Origin: Chthoniobacteraceae bacterium
Lineage (GTDB): Bacteria; Verrucomicrobiota; Verrucomicrobiia; Chthoniobacterales; Chthoniobacteraceae
Length of the DNA: 64,000 bases
Assembly (NCBI GenBank): GCA_947449735.1
Contig: CANFTB010000016.1
Location: forward strand, 21,094-85,093
Direction: 5' to 3'
Positions within the stretch are counted from its first letter, which is position 1. Each line of letters begins with the position of its first letter. The notes beneath the pieces are model-generated. The model had not been told where the DNA came from. It searched no databases and saw nothing but the letters and a program-made list of their open reading frames with translations. The translations under genes were made by a program, and so were the position numbers. Below, piece after piece: positions 19,336 through 30,700 of the stretch.

Positions 19336-21204
19336 CTACTTCGCCGCGCCGGCTGGCGCTTGCGAAGCCACGCCCTCGGGATTCGTGGAAAGCCTCCATT
19401 CCAGGCGTTCCAACTTCGGCGGTGCTCCCGTCCAAACGGCTGCTTCAGCTGATTTCGGAGCGTCCCTGAATTCGAACTTTCCGCAGAACCCCAGCTCGTC
19501 GACCTGCTTCCAGTTTGCAAGGGACTTGCCCTCGGCGTCCTTGAAGTCGGCCGCCAAGATCACCAGCTTCTGCGAAGCAAGGCTGCCGTTCACCGGTATG
19601 CGGCATACATACGTGTTCTTCTTGCCGCGGTAGCTGCGCCACGTGTTTTCCTCCGCCACGATGTTCAGGGTGTTGGATTGGGGCACGGTGAGGGAGACCT
19701 GGAGTTTGGCGCCGGCCGGTCCGCGCCATTTGGCCGCCGTAACCTTCCTTGTCCAGTACTGCCAGACGTTTGGGTTTTCGGGGTTGAGCCGGTACCAGTC
19801 CTGCCATCCGCGACTGAAATCTTCGATGAGCAGCGTGGCTTTGTCGGCGGAGCGCACGCCCGCGGCGGCGAGTTCGGCCGGGGTTGCGCTGTGCAAAAGA
19901 CTGCTGATGCAGACCTCCGTTACGGGCTTAGCGTGGGGGATGATTTCCGGCTTCGGCAGGGTGTAATAGACGTTCGCAAACGCGAAGAGCGGCGCGCCTG
20001 GATCGAGCACTGGCAGCTTTGCCACCCAGGCGGCGCCCTCTCTTTTCGCTCCGGCGTCCTGCCAGAATCTGGCTCGGGGATCCGGGTCGGCGCTGTAGTA
20101 CAGGTCGACGTGATGCACCGGCATTGTGCTTTGCGCAGGAGTGACTCGCAGAACCGGAGTACCGTCGGCCGTCTTCAGCGTCCATTCGGAGCCGGGTGTC
20201 TCCGGGAGCGCCGGGCCGCCCTTTAAGAAATGTTCGAGCCACAGGGGGCGGGTGACTTCCACCTCGGGAATGAAGCGGTGGTTCAGGTGGGGAGCAAAAG
20301 CGTAGCGCAGCGGTTGGCCTTTGATCAGAGCGTTGGTACGGTACACGTCATCCATCCAGCCGTGGAAATCGTTGGTTCCGCTCAGATGCAGCACCGGGCA
20401 GTGGATCAGGGGAGCGTAGCTTTCAAACCCAAGGGTGCGGTTGAACAGTCCGACGTCGCCGGCGATGTTTTCCATCTGGCCTTTACCCTCCAGCATGGTG
20501 TGCGGTTCGGTGCGCCAGCCCTGGCCTCCGACGCTTGGGGCGGCCGCCTTGACCCGGGCGTCCGTGCCGGCCACGTACATGGTCAGGTTACCGCCCATGG
20601 AGTGTCCGAATATGCCGATGCGCTTCGGATCCACCTCGGGTTGCTGCTCCAAAAACGTGAGGCCCCTGCTGCACCCTAGCGTCAGCAGGTACCAGTTGCA
20701 GTTTTTGGGTGACTCGTGGTCGACGAGAAACTTTTCGCCGGGACGCAGGTTGAAGTAGCCGGGAACATTCTTTTGCGTGGGGTCGACAAGCCCCCAGTCG
20801 GTGTTCGGATCGCCAGGCTTGGAGTCCTCCATTTCGCGTCCCCCCCAGTTTACGGAAAGCGCCGCAAAGCCACGGGAGACGTAAGCCTTTACCTCCTCCA
20901 TGAACGCCCGCTGGCCTCCTCCGTGCATGTGCAGCACCGCCGGCACCGGTGCTTTCGTCCCCTCTGGAAAGCCGTAGAACGCCGCCATCCGGGCGGGTTG
21001 ACCCTTGAACGTGCCGATTCGATATCGGACGTAGCGGTAGACGCCGCCGCCCTCTTTCCATTCGCGGACGAGCTCCACTTCGAGCGGTTCCTTGCGGGGA
21101 TCAAAGTCGGCCCAGAGCTCGGCGACGGTTTGGGGCGGTTGGGCGGCGTGCACTGCCGGCTCGAGAATCGGAGCGCAGGCGAGCAGGAGGGCGAGACGTT
21201 TCAT
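19336..21204 (-). CDS. Secreted alpha/beta hydrolase (acetyl xylan esterase / dienelactone hydrolase-like)
   Basis: Signal peptide MKRLALLLACAPILEPAVHA; nucleophile elbow GIFGHSMGGNLTMYVAGTD; VPAVLHMHGGG oxyanion-type loop. ORF opens at 21258, but the 21204 ATG fits the signal peptide. Confidence 0.8.
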   Translation of the reverse strand: MKRLALLLACAPILEPAVHAAQPPQTVAELWADFDPRKEPLEVELVREWKEGGGVYRYVRYRIGTFKGQPARMAAFYGFPEGTKAPVPAVLHMHGGGQRAFMEEVKAYVSRGFAALSVNWGGREMEDSKPGDPNTDWGLVDPTQKNVPGYFNLRPGEKFLVDHESPKNCNWYLLTLGCSRGLTFLEQQPEVDPKRIGIFGHSMGGNLTMYVAGTDARVKAAAPSVGGQGWRTEPHTMLEGKGQMENIAGDVGLFNRTLGFESYAPLIHCPVLHLSGTNDFHGWMDDVYRTNALIKGQPLRYAFAPHLNHRFIPEVEVTRPLWLEHFLKGGPALPETPGSEWTLKTADGTPVLRVTPAQSTMPVHHVDLYYSADPDPRARFWQDAGAKREGAAWVAKLPVLDPGAPLFAFANVYYTLPKPEIIPHAKPVTEVCISSLLHSATPAELAAAGVRSADKATLLIEDFSRGWQDWYRLNPENPNVWQYWTRKVTAAKWRGPAGAKLQVSLTVPQSNTLNIVAEENTWRSYRGKKNTYVCRIPVNGSLASQKLVILAADFKDAEGKSLANWKQVDELGFCGKFEFRDAPKSAEAAVWTGAPPKLERLEWRLSTNPEGVASQAPAGAAK

Positions 21205-21300
21205 GGCGATGGTTTTTGGACTGTTCTTGAGGGGGGGAGTGAAGGGTGCTGTTCTCACGAGGAACAGGCCCTGGCGCGACGGGTGCTCCGACTTGGTTTT

Positions 21301-22203
21301 TTAGGGGGTGGTTGAAAACTGGACAGAGTGTATCTCTGTACCCCCGACGGGCACATTGAAAGTCTGGCTCCATGTGTTTGTCTCCGGATGAAAATCCGTC
21401 TGCCAAAAATCTTTGCCGTGAACGCTCTGGTTTACAAGGCGGCCATCAACGAAAAGCTTGCCGCCTTTGGCGGAGCCGAGGCCGCTGAACACAAACGGCA
21501 CATAGCCCAAGCCGTGGCGGATACTGAACTCCGCGTTGCCGCCGTCGGTTGCGACGGCGACGGCTGGCTGTGTTCCTAGAAGCTTGCCGCGCTTCATTTC
21601 AATCACCCTGGCATTGCCGACCGCCTCCCGGTGCACCATGCGCCACGTGTTTTCGTCGCGCGCAAGGGCCTCCTTCAACTCCGTATTTGGCCCGTAGTAG
21701 TCCCTCGCAAACTGGGGGACGACGACGTATTCGATGGTCGCTTCGACAAAGTCTCCGGGCTCGAGCCGTGTCACTCCGGGCGGCGGTATGAGGTCCAAGA
21801 CGGACGAATCCTCGGTGTGCACGGTGATTCCGTGCTCCACGAACCAGGGAGCGGCCCGCTTCCCTCCCAAGCGCGCCTTCCACGACCGGAGGATGAGTCC
21901 CCGGTTTGCCGCGGCGCCGTCTTCCTGCGGACCTTTCATTTCGGCCGCATGCAGGGAAACCCACGGGAGGACGCCACCCGCCTCAAAAGGCGCCGAGCGG
22001 TCCGCGTTGCCCCCGGATTGGGCGTCCCATTCTTTGCCGAGTCCGGCTTCGGAACCGAACGCCAGCTTGCGGACACGGGAGGAGTTGTAGGTGTCGGCTC
22101 CGATTTGGAACAAAACAAACCGCGAGAAAGGCGTCGCGGCTTTTACATCGAAACGCAGTTGGTGCACGGTGCGGACGATGTCGTCGGTGCGCGAGAGGCT
22201 CAC
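21301..22203 (-). pseudogene. C-terminal part of a secreted or large uncharacterised protein; probably N-terminally truncated or frameshifted
   Basis: ORF starts at a GTG without signal peptide; coding-like peptide GSFLTIAGHSYLPSLIKSTPERWNLIGCAVNLTLG is readable immediately upstream (about 22203-22313) in another frame. Confidence 0.5.
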
Positions 22204-22400
22204 CCGAGCGTCAGATTAACCGCGCAGCCGATGAGGTTCCAGCGCTCTGGAGTGGATTTAATCAGGGAAGGCAAATAGGAATGCCCTGCGATGGTTAAAA
22301 ATGAGCCGTGCGATGGCTAAAGACTGCTCGGGATCGGGGTTGTCTATGGGCTGGATTCCTTATAGCGAAACACTTTGAGTTTTAGATTCGGCGCCAAACC

Positions 22401-24800
22401 ATGAACCTTTCTTCCTTAACGCTTCATTCGGTCCCGGAGCACCCTGGTGCATTCCTCCTGCGCCGCGGCGCGCTCGTCCTGTCCGTTCTGGGCCTTGGCT
22501 CCTTTTCGCCGGCCGGCGCGGCAACGGTTGCGGAGGTGCAGTTCAACCGGGATGTCCGCCCCATTCTCTCTGACCAGTGCTATGCCTGCCATGGGTTCGA
22601 CCCTAAGCATCGCGAGGCGGGGCTGCGCTTGGACACTTTCGAGGGCGCCACGGCCGAACACGACGGCTCCCGGGCGATCGTCCCCGGCGACCTGTCCAAG
22701 TCCGAAGCGTGGAAACGCATCCTGAGCACGGATCCCGACGAGGTCATGCCGCCGCCCAAGGCGCACAAGCCGCCGCTCACGGCCGCGCAGCGCGAGGTGC
22801 TCAGGCGCTGGATCGAATCGGGGGCGCGCTACGAGAAGCACTGGGCCTTTGTCCCGCCCGCCCGGGTGGAACCTGCCGTAACGGGCGGCCCGGCTCACCC
22901 TGTCGACCGGTTCATCGAAGCGGGCCTGGCCGACCCTCAGCTCAAGCTGCCGCCCTCCCCGAAGGCGGACCCCGTGACGCTGATCCGCAGGGCTTCTCTG
23001 GATCTCACCGGGCTTCTGCCCTCGCCCGCGGAAGTGGACGCCTTCGTGCTAGCCTCCGCGAAGGACCCGGATGCCGCTTACAAGGAGCTTGTGGAAAAGC
23101 TCCTCGCGAGCCCGCATTACGGCGAGAGGTGGGGCCGCTGGTGGCTTGACCAGGCCCGTTATGCCGACAGCAACGGCTATTCCATCGATGCGCCCCGCCA
23201 GATCTGGAAGTTCCGGGACTGGGTGGTTCAGGCGCTCAACCAGGACATGCCGTTTGACCGTTTTACGATCGAACAGCTCGCCGGCGACCTCCTGCCGGGG
23301 GCCACGGACGACCAGAAAATCGCCACCGGTTTTCACCGGAACACCCAGATCAACCAGGAGGGCGGCATCGACCGCGAGCAGTTCCGGATCGACAGTGTTT
23401 TCGACCGAGTCGCCACCACCGGAACCGTCTGGCTCGGGCTGTCCGTCGGGTGCGCTCAGTGCCACGACCACAAGTTCGATCCGATCGAGCAGAAGGAGTA
23501 CTACAGGCTCTTCGCTTTTTTGAACAACCAGGACGAACCCACCATGAAGGTGTTCGACGCCTCGGTGGATGTCTCCGGGTTGACCGGTGAGTTCAACGCC
23601 CTCGAAAAGAAGCTCAAGGACTACATGAGCGAACACGCGTCCGACCTTGCGGCGTGGGAGGCGGGGCTGACTCCCGCGACCAAAAAGAGCCTTTCCGGCG
23701 CCTTGTTGAAAACCCTCGAGGTCCCCAAGGAAAAGCGGACCTTCGTTCAAAACCGTTCGCTCTTTGCCGCTAGCATCGGCGGGGTCGGGCCCTTCCGCGA
23801 GGCCAACGACCGTTACAACGAGTTGGACACGCTCCTGAATCAGGGAGTGACGACGCTGGTCCTCAAGGAATTGCCCAAGCCGCGCAAGACGACCGTCTTC
23901 ATCAAGGGCGACTTCACCCGCCCGGCCGACGAGGTGACGCCGGGCACGCCCAGGGTGCTGCATCCTCTCGAGGCGGCCTCAGAGCAGCCCACGCGGCTGG
24001 ACCTGGCTCGGTGGATCGTCAGCCCCAAGAACCCGCTCACAGGCCGGGTCATTGCGAACCGGGTGTGGCAGCAGTATTTCGGGCGCGGAATCGTGGAAAC
24101 CGAGAATGACTTCGGCATGCAGGGCACGTCCCCTTCGCATCCCGAACTGCTGGACTGGCTGGCGACCGAGTTCGTCCAAAAGGGGTGGAGCCTCAAAGAA
24201 CTCCACCGGACGATCGTGATGTCGCACACCTACCGTCAAAGTTCCCGGGAGCGCGAGGATGTGCGGGAGAAGGATCCCAACAATGTCATGCTGGCCCGGC
24301 AGCAGCGTCTCCGCCTGGACGCTGAGGTGGTGCGCGATGTGGCCCTCGGTGCCAGCGGACTGCTTTCGACCAAGCTCGGCGGTCCGCCTGTGTATCCGCC
24401 GATCCCGGACGGAGTCATGGGCCAGGGGCAGGTCAAGCGCGTCTGGAGTGTGAGCAAGGGGGAGGACCGCTACAGGCGCGGTCTTTACACCTTTATCTAC
24501 CGCGGCTCGCCGCCGCCTTCGCTCACGGTATTCGACGCTCCCGAGGGGTTCAGCACGTGCACCCGGCGGATTCGCAGCAACACGCCGCTGCAGGCGCTCA
24601 CACTGATGAACGACGCCGGGTTCTTTGAGTTCGCCCGGAGTCTGGAGACGATCATTCAGAAGGAGGGGCTGGAGGCCGCCTTCCGCCGGTGTGTCAGCCG
24701 CAAGCCGCACCCCGAAGAACTCGCCGTCCTCCAGCGACTCGGTCCGCTCAACGCTGCCCGCACGCTCCTGAACCTCGACGAGACCGTTACCCGCGAATAA
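22401..24800 (+). CDS. PSCyt1 / DUF1549 / DUF1553 (planctomycete-type cytochrome C domain) protein
   Basis: Haem motif CYACHG in FNRDVRPILSDQCYACHG; GERWGRWWLDQARYADSNGY (DUF1549); NPLTGRVIANRVWQQYFGRGIVETENDFG (DUF1553). Confidence 0.93.
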   Translation: MNLSSLTLHSVPEHPGAFLLRRGALVLSVLGLGSFSPAGAATVAEVQFNRDVRPILSDQCYACHGFDPKHREAGLRLDTFEGATAEHDGSRAIVPGDLSKSEAWKRILSTDPDEVMPPPKAHKPPLTAAQREVLRRWIESGARYEKHWAFVPPARVEPAVTGGPAHPVDRFIEAGLADPQLKLPPSPKADPVTLIRRASLDLTGLLPSPAEVDAFVLASAKDPDAAYKELVEKLLASPHYGERWGRWWLDQARYADSNGYSIDAPRQIWKFRDWVVQALNQDMPFDRFTIEQLAGDLLPGATDDQKIATGFHRNTQINQEGGIDREQFRIDSVFDRVATTGTVWLGLSVGCAQCHDHKFDPIEQKEYYRLFAFLNNQDEPTMKVFDASVDVSGLTGEFNALEKKLKDYMSEHASDLAAWEAGLTPATKKSLSGALLKTLEVPKEKRTFVQNRSLFAASIGGVGPFREANDRYNELDTLLNQGVTTLVLKELPKPRKTTVFIKGDFTRPADEVTPGTPRVLHPLEAASEQPTRLDLARWIVSPKNPLTGRVIANRVWQQYFGRGIVETENDFGMQGTSPSHPELLDWLATEFVQKGWSLKELHRTIVMSHTYRQSSREREDVREKDPNNVMLARQQRLRLDAEVVRDVALGASGLLSTKLGGPPVYPPIPDGVMGQGQVKRVWSVSKGEDRYRRGLYTFIYRGSPPPSLTVFDAPEGFSTCTRRIRSNTPLQALTLMNDAGFFEFARSLETIIQKEGLEAAFRRCVSRKPHPEELAVLQRLGPLNAARTLLNLDETVTRE

Positions 24801-24804
24801 TTCC

Positions 24805-26247
24805 ATGAACCTGCAACATCTCACCCGCCGGCATTTGTTCAGCCGCTGTTCGGTAGGCCTCGGATCCATCGCGCTCGCCTCGCTCATGAGCGAGCGCGGG
24901 CTTGGGGCGGCCCTGCAAAAGCCCAAGATGCAGAACCCGCTCGAGCCCAAGCAGACTCATTTTCCCGCGAAGGCCAAGAACGTCATCTTCCTGTTCATGG
25001 CCGGCGGCCCCTCGCAGCTGGACCTGTTCGAGCACAAACCGCAGCTAAACTCCCTCAACGGCCAGCCCATCCCGGACAGCTACACCGCGGGGAAGCGCTT
25101 TGCCTTCATGGACAGCTCGCACCGTTCGAATCTGCTGGGGACTAAGTTCGCGTTCGGCCAGCACGGCCAGTCCGGCGCGTGGGTGAGCGAACTGCTGCCC
25201 CACACTTCGGGCATCGTGGACGACCTTACCTTCGTGACGAGCTGCAAAACCGACCTTTTTAACCACGCCCCGGCCAAGCTCTACATGAACACCGGCAGCG
25301 GCCTCTTCGGGCGACCCAGCATGGGGTCGTGGATCACCTACGGCCTTGGCAGCGAATGCGAGAATCTCCCGGGTTTTGTCGTCCTGCAAAGTGGCCCAAG
25401 GGGTCCGCGCGGGGGAGCGGTGCTCTGGGGCAGCGGCGTGCTTCCCACCACTTTCCAGGGCGTGCCGCTGCGCGCCCAGGGCGACCCGATCGTGAACCTC
25501 TCCACGCCGGAAGCCATTTCCGCCACCCAACAGCGCCAGCTGGTCGACGCGGTCGGCGAACTCAACCTTCGGCGCCTGGTGGAAACCGGCGACCAGGAGA
25601 TCGCCACGCGCATCAACGCCTACGAGATGGCCTACAAGATGCAGACCAGCGCCCCCGAGTTGATGGATATCCAGGGCGAGTCTCAGAAAACCCTCGATCT
25701 CTACGGAATCAAGGACACCCGCGAGACCACGTTCGCTCGCAACTGCCTCCTGGCCCGCCGACTGGTCGAACGCGGGGTGCGCTTCATCCAGCTCTACGAC
25801 ACGAACTGGGACCATCACGGCGGCCCGACCGAGAACCTCGAAAAACACCTGCCGATGAAGAGCCAGGACATCGACAAGGCCTGCGCGGCCCTGGTGCGCG
25901 ACCTAAAACAGCGGGGCCTTTTGGATTCCACGATCGTCGTCTGGGGCGGTGAATTCGGCCGCACCCCGATGGGCGAGGTTCGCGAGTCCACCGGTCGCAA
26001 CCACCACATCGACGCCTTTACCATGTGGTTCGCAGGCGGCGGCTTCAAGCCGGGCACGATTTACGGAAAGACCGACGAGTTCGGCTTCGGCCCCGTGGAA
26101 AACCCGGTCCACGTGCACGACATCCACGCGACCCTGCTGCACCAGCTCGGACTGGACCACCGGAAGCTGAGCGTCCGCTCTCAGGGGTTGGACTTCCGGC
26201 TCACGGGAGTCGACCCCGCCCGCGTGGTGAAGGATATTCTGGCGTGA
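24805..26247 (+). CDS. DUF1501 domain-containing protein (sulfatase-like fold)
   Basis: RRHLFSRCSVGLGSIAL leader; FLFMAGGPSQLDLFEHKP; VVWGGEFGRTPM; GRNHHIDAFTMWFAGGGFKPG. Confidence 0.93.
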   Translation: MNLQHLTRRHLFSRCSVGLGSIALASLMSERGLGAALQKPKMQNPLEPKQTHFPAKAKNVIFLFMAGGPSQLDLFEHKPQLNSLNGQPIPDSYTAGKRFAFMDSSHRSNLLGTKFAFGQHGQSGAWVSELLPHTSGIVDDLTFVTSCKTDLFNHAPAKLYMNTGSGLFGRPSMGSWITYGLGSECENLPGFVVLQSGPRGPRGGAVLWGSGVLPTTFQGVPLRAQGDPIVNLSTPEAISATQQRQLVDAVGELNLRRLVETGDQEIATRINAYEMAYKMQTSAPELMDIQGESQKTLDLYGIKDTRETTFARNCLLARRLVERGVRFIQLYDTNWDHHGGPTENLEKHLPMKSQDIDKACAALVRDLKQRGLLDSTIVVWGGEFGRTPMGEVRESTGRNHHIDAFTMWFAGGGFKPGTIYGKTDEFGFGPVENPVHVHDIHATLLHQLGLDHRKLSVRSQGLDFRLTGVDPARVVKDILA

Positions 26248-26300
26248 GCCGGACCGCGGGGAGGGTGGGCTTGTGCAGGGATCTAGTCGGGTCCTACGCC

Positions 26301-27737
26301 TCAGGCGAGCAGGTCGCGGATAATTTTGCAGGGCTCGACTCCGGTGAGTTTGAAGTCGAGTCCCGCAGAGCGGTAGGTGAGTTGTTCGTGGTCGATGCCT
26401 AGGCAGTGGAGGATGGTGGCCTGGAGGTCCGCCACGTGGACTTCGTTTTCCACCACGTTGAACCCCATTTCGTCCGTGGCTCCGTAGGTGATGCCGCCCC
26501 GGATGCCGCCGCCGGTCATCAAGGTGGTGAACGCCTGGGGATGGTGGTCGCGCCCCTGGCTTCTTCCCAGGGAGACGCTGGCCTCCACCATCGGGGTGCG
26601 GCCGAACTCGCCGCCCCAGACTACGAGCGTGCTGTCGAGCATGCCGCGTTGTTTGAGGTCGCGGATCAGGGCTGCGGAGGCACGGTCGGTGGTCTCGGCG
26701 TTCTTTTTGACGTTGCCGGCCACGTCGCTGTGGGCATCCCACCCTTCGTGGTAGATGTTGATGAAGCGCACGCCGCGCTCGACCATCCGCCGGGCGAGGA
26801 GGCAGGCCCGGGCAAAGGAGGGGGTGGCGGGGTTGCAGCCGTACATCTCGAGAGTCGCCGGGGTTTCTTGGGAAAGGTCCATGAGCTCCGGGGCGGAAGA
26901 CTGCAGACGGTATGCCATCTCGTAGTTGGCGATCCGGGTGGCGATTTCACCGTCTCCGTCGAGTTGGAGGCGGCGCTGGTTCATCGAGTTGATGAGCCCG
27001 ATGGTGTCCTGTTGCGTGCGGGGGTCGACTCCCTGGGGCGTGCTGACGTTGAGTATGGGGTCGCCGGTGTTGCGGAAACGCGTGCCGGAATGGACGCTGG
27101 GCAGGAAGCCGCTGCTCCAGCAGGCGGCGCCCCCGCTGATGCCGCCGCCGGTGCTCATGACGACGAAGGAAGGAAGATCCTGCGTTTCGGCACCGAGCCC
27201 GTAGGTGACCCAGGAGCCCATCGAAGGGCGGCCCGGCTGGGAGAAGCCGGTGTTCATGAATATCTGCGCCGGGGCATGGTTGAACTGCGTGGTTCGGCAC
27301 GACTTGATGATGGCGAGCTCGTCTGCGACGGAAGCGAGGTTCGGGAGCACTTCCGAAAATTCGGCGCCGCTCTGGCCGTGTTTTTTGAAGGCGAAACGGG
27401 GGCCGAGCACGGCGGCGTCGGGCCGGATGAAAGCGTAGCGCTGGCCTCCGATGACCGAGGGGGGCAGGGGCTTGCCCTCGTACTTTGAGAGCACCGGCTT
27501 GTGGTCGAAGAGTTCCAGCTGAGAGGGGGCGCCTGCCATGAACAGGTGGATCACGGCCTTGGCCTTCGGGGCATGGTGGGGGGCGGAAAGCACCCCGCGG
27601 GTGAGCTGCTTTTCCGTAACCAAGGCCGCGGCTGCGGACGGCCGGTTCTGGACGAGGAGCGAGGCCAGGGCGACCTTGCCCACGCCGATTCCGCAGTCCT
27701 GGAAAAAGTGGCGGCGGGTGATGTTCGGTGTGCTCAT
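26301..27737 (-). CDS. DUF1501 domain-containing protein (sulfatase-like fold)
   Basis: RRHFFQDCGIGVGKVAL leader; HLFMAGAPSQLELFDHKP; VVWGGEFGRTPM; GRDHHPQAFTTLMTGGGIRGG. Confidence 0.93.
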   Translation of the reverse strand: MSTPNITRRHFFQDCGIGVGKVALASLLVQNRPSAAAALVTEKQLTRGVLSAPHHAPKAKAVIHLFMAGAPSQLELFDHKPVLSKYEGKPLPPSVIGGQRYAFIRPDAAVLGPRFAFKKHGQSGAEFSEVLPNLASVADELAIIKSCRTTQFNHAPAQIFMNTGFSQPGRPSMGSWVTYGLGAETQDLPSFVVMSTGGGISGGAACWSSGFLPSVHSGTRFRNTGDPILNVSTPQGVDPRTQQDTIGLINSMNQRRLQLDGDGEIATRIANYEMAYRLQSSAPELMDLSQETPATLEMYGCNPATPSFARACLLARRMVERGVRFINIYHEGWDAHSDVAGNVKKNAETTDRASAALIRDLKQRGMLDSTLVVWGGEFGRTPMVEASVSLGRSQGRDHHPQAFTTLMTGGGIRGGITYGATDEMGFNVVENEVHVADLQATILHCLGIDHEQLTYRSAGLDFKLTGVEPCKIIRDLLA

Positions 27738-27742
27738 GGTGC

Positions 27743-30700
27743 TTATGGGTGAGTGATGGTTTCGTCGAGGTTCAGCGCGGCGCGGGCGACGGCGGTCCAG
27801 AGTTGGGCGTCGTCCGGATTGAGAGCGCGTTGTTTGTTGAGAAAGGAACGGAGGAGCGTCATTTCGTCCGGGGTGGCGGGGCGGGTGACACAGTGGCGGA
27901 AAAGCCCTTGGAGGCGTGCGTCGTCGGACTGGGCTTCGGCGAGGGTTCGCTTGGCGAGCGCTTGTGCGGCCTCGAGAAACATCGTGTCGTTCAGCAGGGT
28001 GAGCGCCTGGAGCGGACTGTTGGAAACGTCGCGTTTTGCCAGGCAGGCTTCGCCGGTGGGGGCGTCAAAGGTGGTGGCCATCGCAAACGGGGCGGTGCGC
28101 TTGATGAAGGTGTAGAGGCTGCGCCGGTAGCGGTCCTCGCCATCGCTCGTCTTCCAGTCGACCTTTCCGTAGGTGCCCTCGGTGGTGATGCTGGCTGGTT
28201 GCGGCGGGTAGACGCCCGGCCCGCCCATTTTGGCCGAGAGCAGTCCGGCGGCCCGGAGCGCGCCGTCGCGGATGATTTCGGCGTCGAGGCGGAAACGCGA
28301 ACTTCTCGCGAGTGTGAGGTTTTTCGGATCCTTTTGGAGGTGTTCCGGGGTGATCTTGGAGGACTGCTTGTAGGTGGCGCTCGTGACGATGAGCCTGTGG
28401 AGCTTTTTCATCGACCATTCTTCCCGCACGAGTTCCGTCGCCAGCCAGTCAAGCAGCTCCGGGTGGGTCGGGGGATCGCTCTGATAGCCGAGGTCTTCAA
28501 GCGACGCGACGAGGCCCCTGCCGAAAAAGGCCTGCCACTGACGATTCACGGTGACGCGCGCGGTGAGCGGGTTTTGCGGGGAAAAGAGCCACTGCGCAAA
28601 TGCCAGGCGGTTCTGGGGGGCGTCCTTCGGGAGTTGCGGGAGAAAGGCGGGCACTGCTGGGGACACGGGGTCGCGCGGTTGCAGGTATTCACCCCGGTGG
28701 TGGAGGCGCGTTTCGCGGGGATTCGAGGCGGCGCGCTCCTCCATGACGAGCGTTGCCAGGCCGCGGGGCGGGTTTTTACGCGCATTCAAAAGCGGGGCGA
28801 CATGCTCCTTCATTTCGGGCGCGGTTTCCAAGAAGCGAAGGAGGAGTGCCGGGGTGTCCTGGCTTGCGCGGCCGCTCGCGAGCAGTTCCTCCAGTTCCGC
28901 CAGATGTCCGGTGGCGGCTGGATGGTCGGAGGTGGTGAAGGACACCCGGAAATGCCCGAGGGAACAGGCGAAATGTTTTTCAAAAAGCATCTTCAACTCG
29001 AGGCCCCCGGCGAGGTCCAGAGGCTGCTCGAATTCAAAAACGGCGCTGTGGTAGACCGCGGCGCCACCCAAGACCTGCCAGCCCGAGGACATCTCGCCGT
29101 CGATAGCGGAGGACGCATTGTTCTTCTTTTTCGCGGGAGCCTTGTTCTCAGCCGGCTTGGCCTTGGGTTTTGCGGCGGCGTCGCTGATGCGGTCCTCCTC
29201 TTCGTCGTTGCTGGCCGAGGCCTTCGAGAAGGCAAGGCGCTGGCCGTTTTGGAAGGCCTGCAGTTCGCTTAGAAAGAAGCCTCCGATGGGGCCCTCGTAG
29301 TGGGTGAGTCCGGGGCCGTTGTTGGGGAGGCTTGGATGCGAGGCGACCTCGAAGCGGATGGCGCGGACGTTTTTGAGGGGCTTGCGGAAGCGCAGCGTGT
29401 AGGTGTCGCTCTTGGTGATGTCCCCGCTGCCGAGGAGATAGCCGTCGGGCTGGGGAGCCAAGTGGGGGAGGTTGGTCTCGAACTCGGCGGGGGAAAGGGT
29501 CTCCCAGTGGGAGGCTTTGGCGGATTCAGCGGCGGCCCATTCCGCGAAGCGTGCGTCTAGGGCGTCTTTGCCTCCCGGGAAGAGGCCGGGTAGGGCGGCC
29601 TCGAGTTTGGCGATCTTTTCGGCGTGGGCTTTCTGGATCTGATCGGAGTTGGAGGCGGGGATGTAATAGGTGGGCTCGCTCGCGTTGTTCAGCAGGGCCA
29701 TGAGGCTGTAGTAGTCCTTGTGCAGGATGGGGTCGTACTTGTGGGTGTGGCACTGCGCGCAGTGGAGGGTGAGCCCCATCCACGTCGTGCCCGTGACTCC
29801 GACGCGGTCGACCATCGAGTAGAAGCGGTATTCGAGCGGGTCGATGCCGCCCTCCTCGTTGAGCATGGAGTTTCTGTGGAAACCGGTGGCGATTTTGTCG
29901 GCGGGGGTGGCGTCCGCAAGGAGGTCGCCCGCGAGTTGGCGGATGCTGAACCGGTCGAAGGGCATGTCCTCATTCAGGGCGTCGACGACCCAGTCGCGGT
30001 AGGGCCAGATGGAGCGGGGGCGGTCCTTTTCGTAGCCGTTGGTGTCGGCGTAGCGCGCGAGGTCCAGCCAGCGCCGGGCCCAGCGCTCGCCGTAATGCTT
30101 CGAGGCGAGGAGCGAATCGACCAGGGTTTCGTAGGCGTTCGGGGCGTTGTTTGCGAGGAAGGCGTCCGCCTCGGCTGGGGTGGGGGGCAGGCCGATGAGG
30201 TCCAGATAAACGCGGCGCACCAGGGTGAGCCTGTCCGCTTCAGGCGAGGGGGCGAGGCCCTCTTTTTTGAGGCGGTCGCGCACGAAGGCATCGATCGGGT
30301 GTGTGGCTGCGGAAGGGAGTGCTGGGCGGACGGGCGGGGTGTAGGCCCAGTGGGGTTGGTAGTTTGCGCCTTGGGCGATCCAGGCCTTGAGGGTGGCTTT
30401 GGCCGCCTCGGGCAGGACGGACTTGGTACTGGGGGGCGGCATGATCTCGTCCTTGTCCCCGGAGTGGATGCGTTTGAGGAGTTCGCTGACGTCGGGTTTG
30501 CCGGGGACGATGGCGGTCTCGCCGGACTTTCCCTTTCCAACGGCGTTTTCGCGGAGATCGAGCCGCAGTTCGCCCTTGCGGCCGTGTTCGTCCATGCCGT
30601 GGCACTTGAAACAGTACTGGGCGAGGATGGGGCGGACTTCGCGGTTGAAGTCGACGGCCGCGGGCTGCCCGGTGGTGGTTGCTGTTGCGGCATGGGCGGC

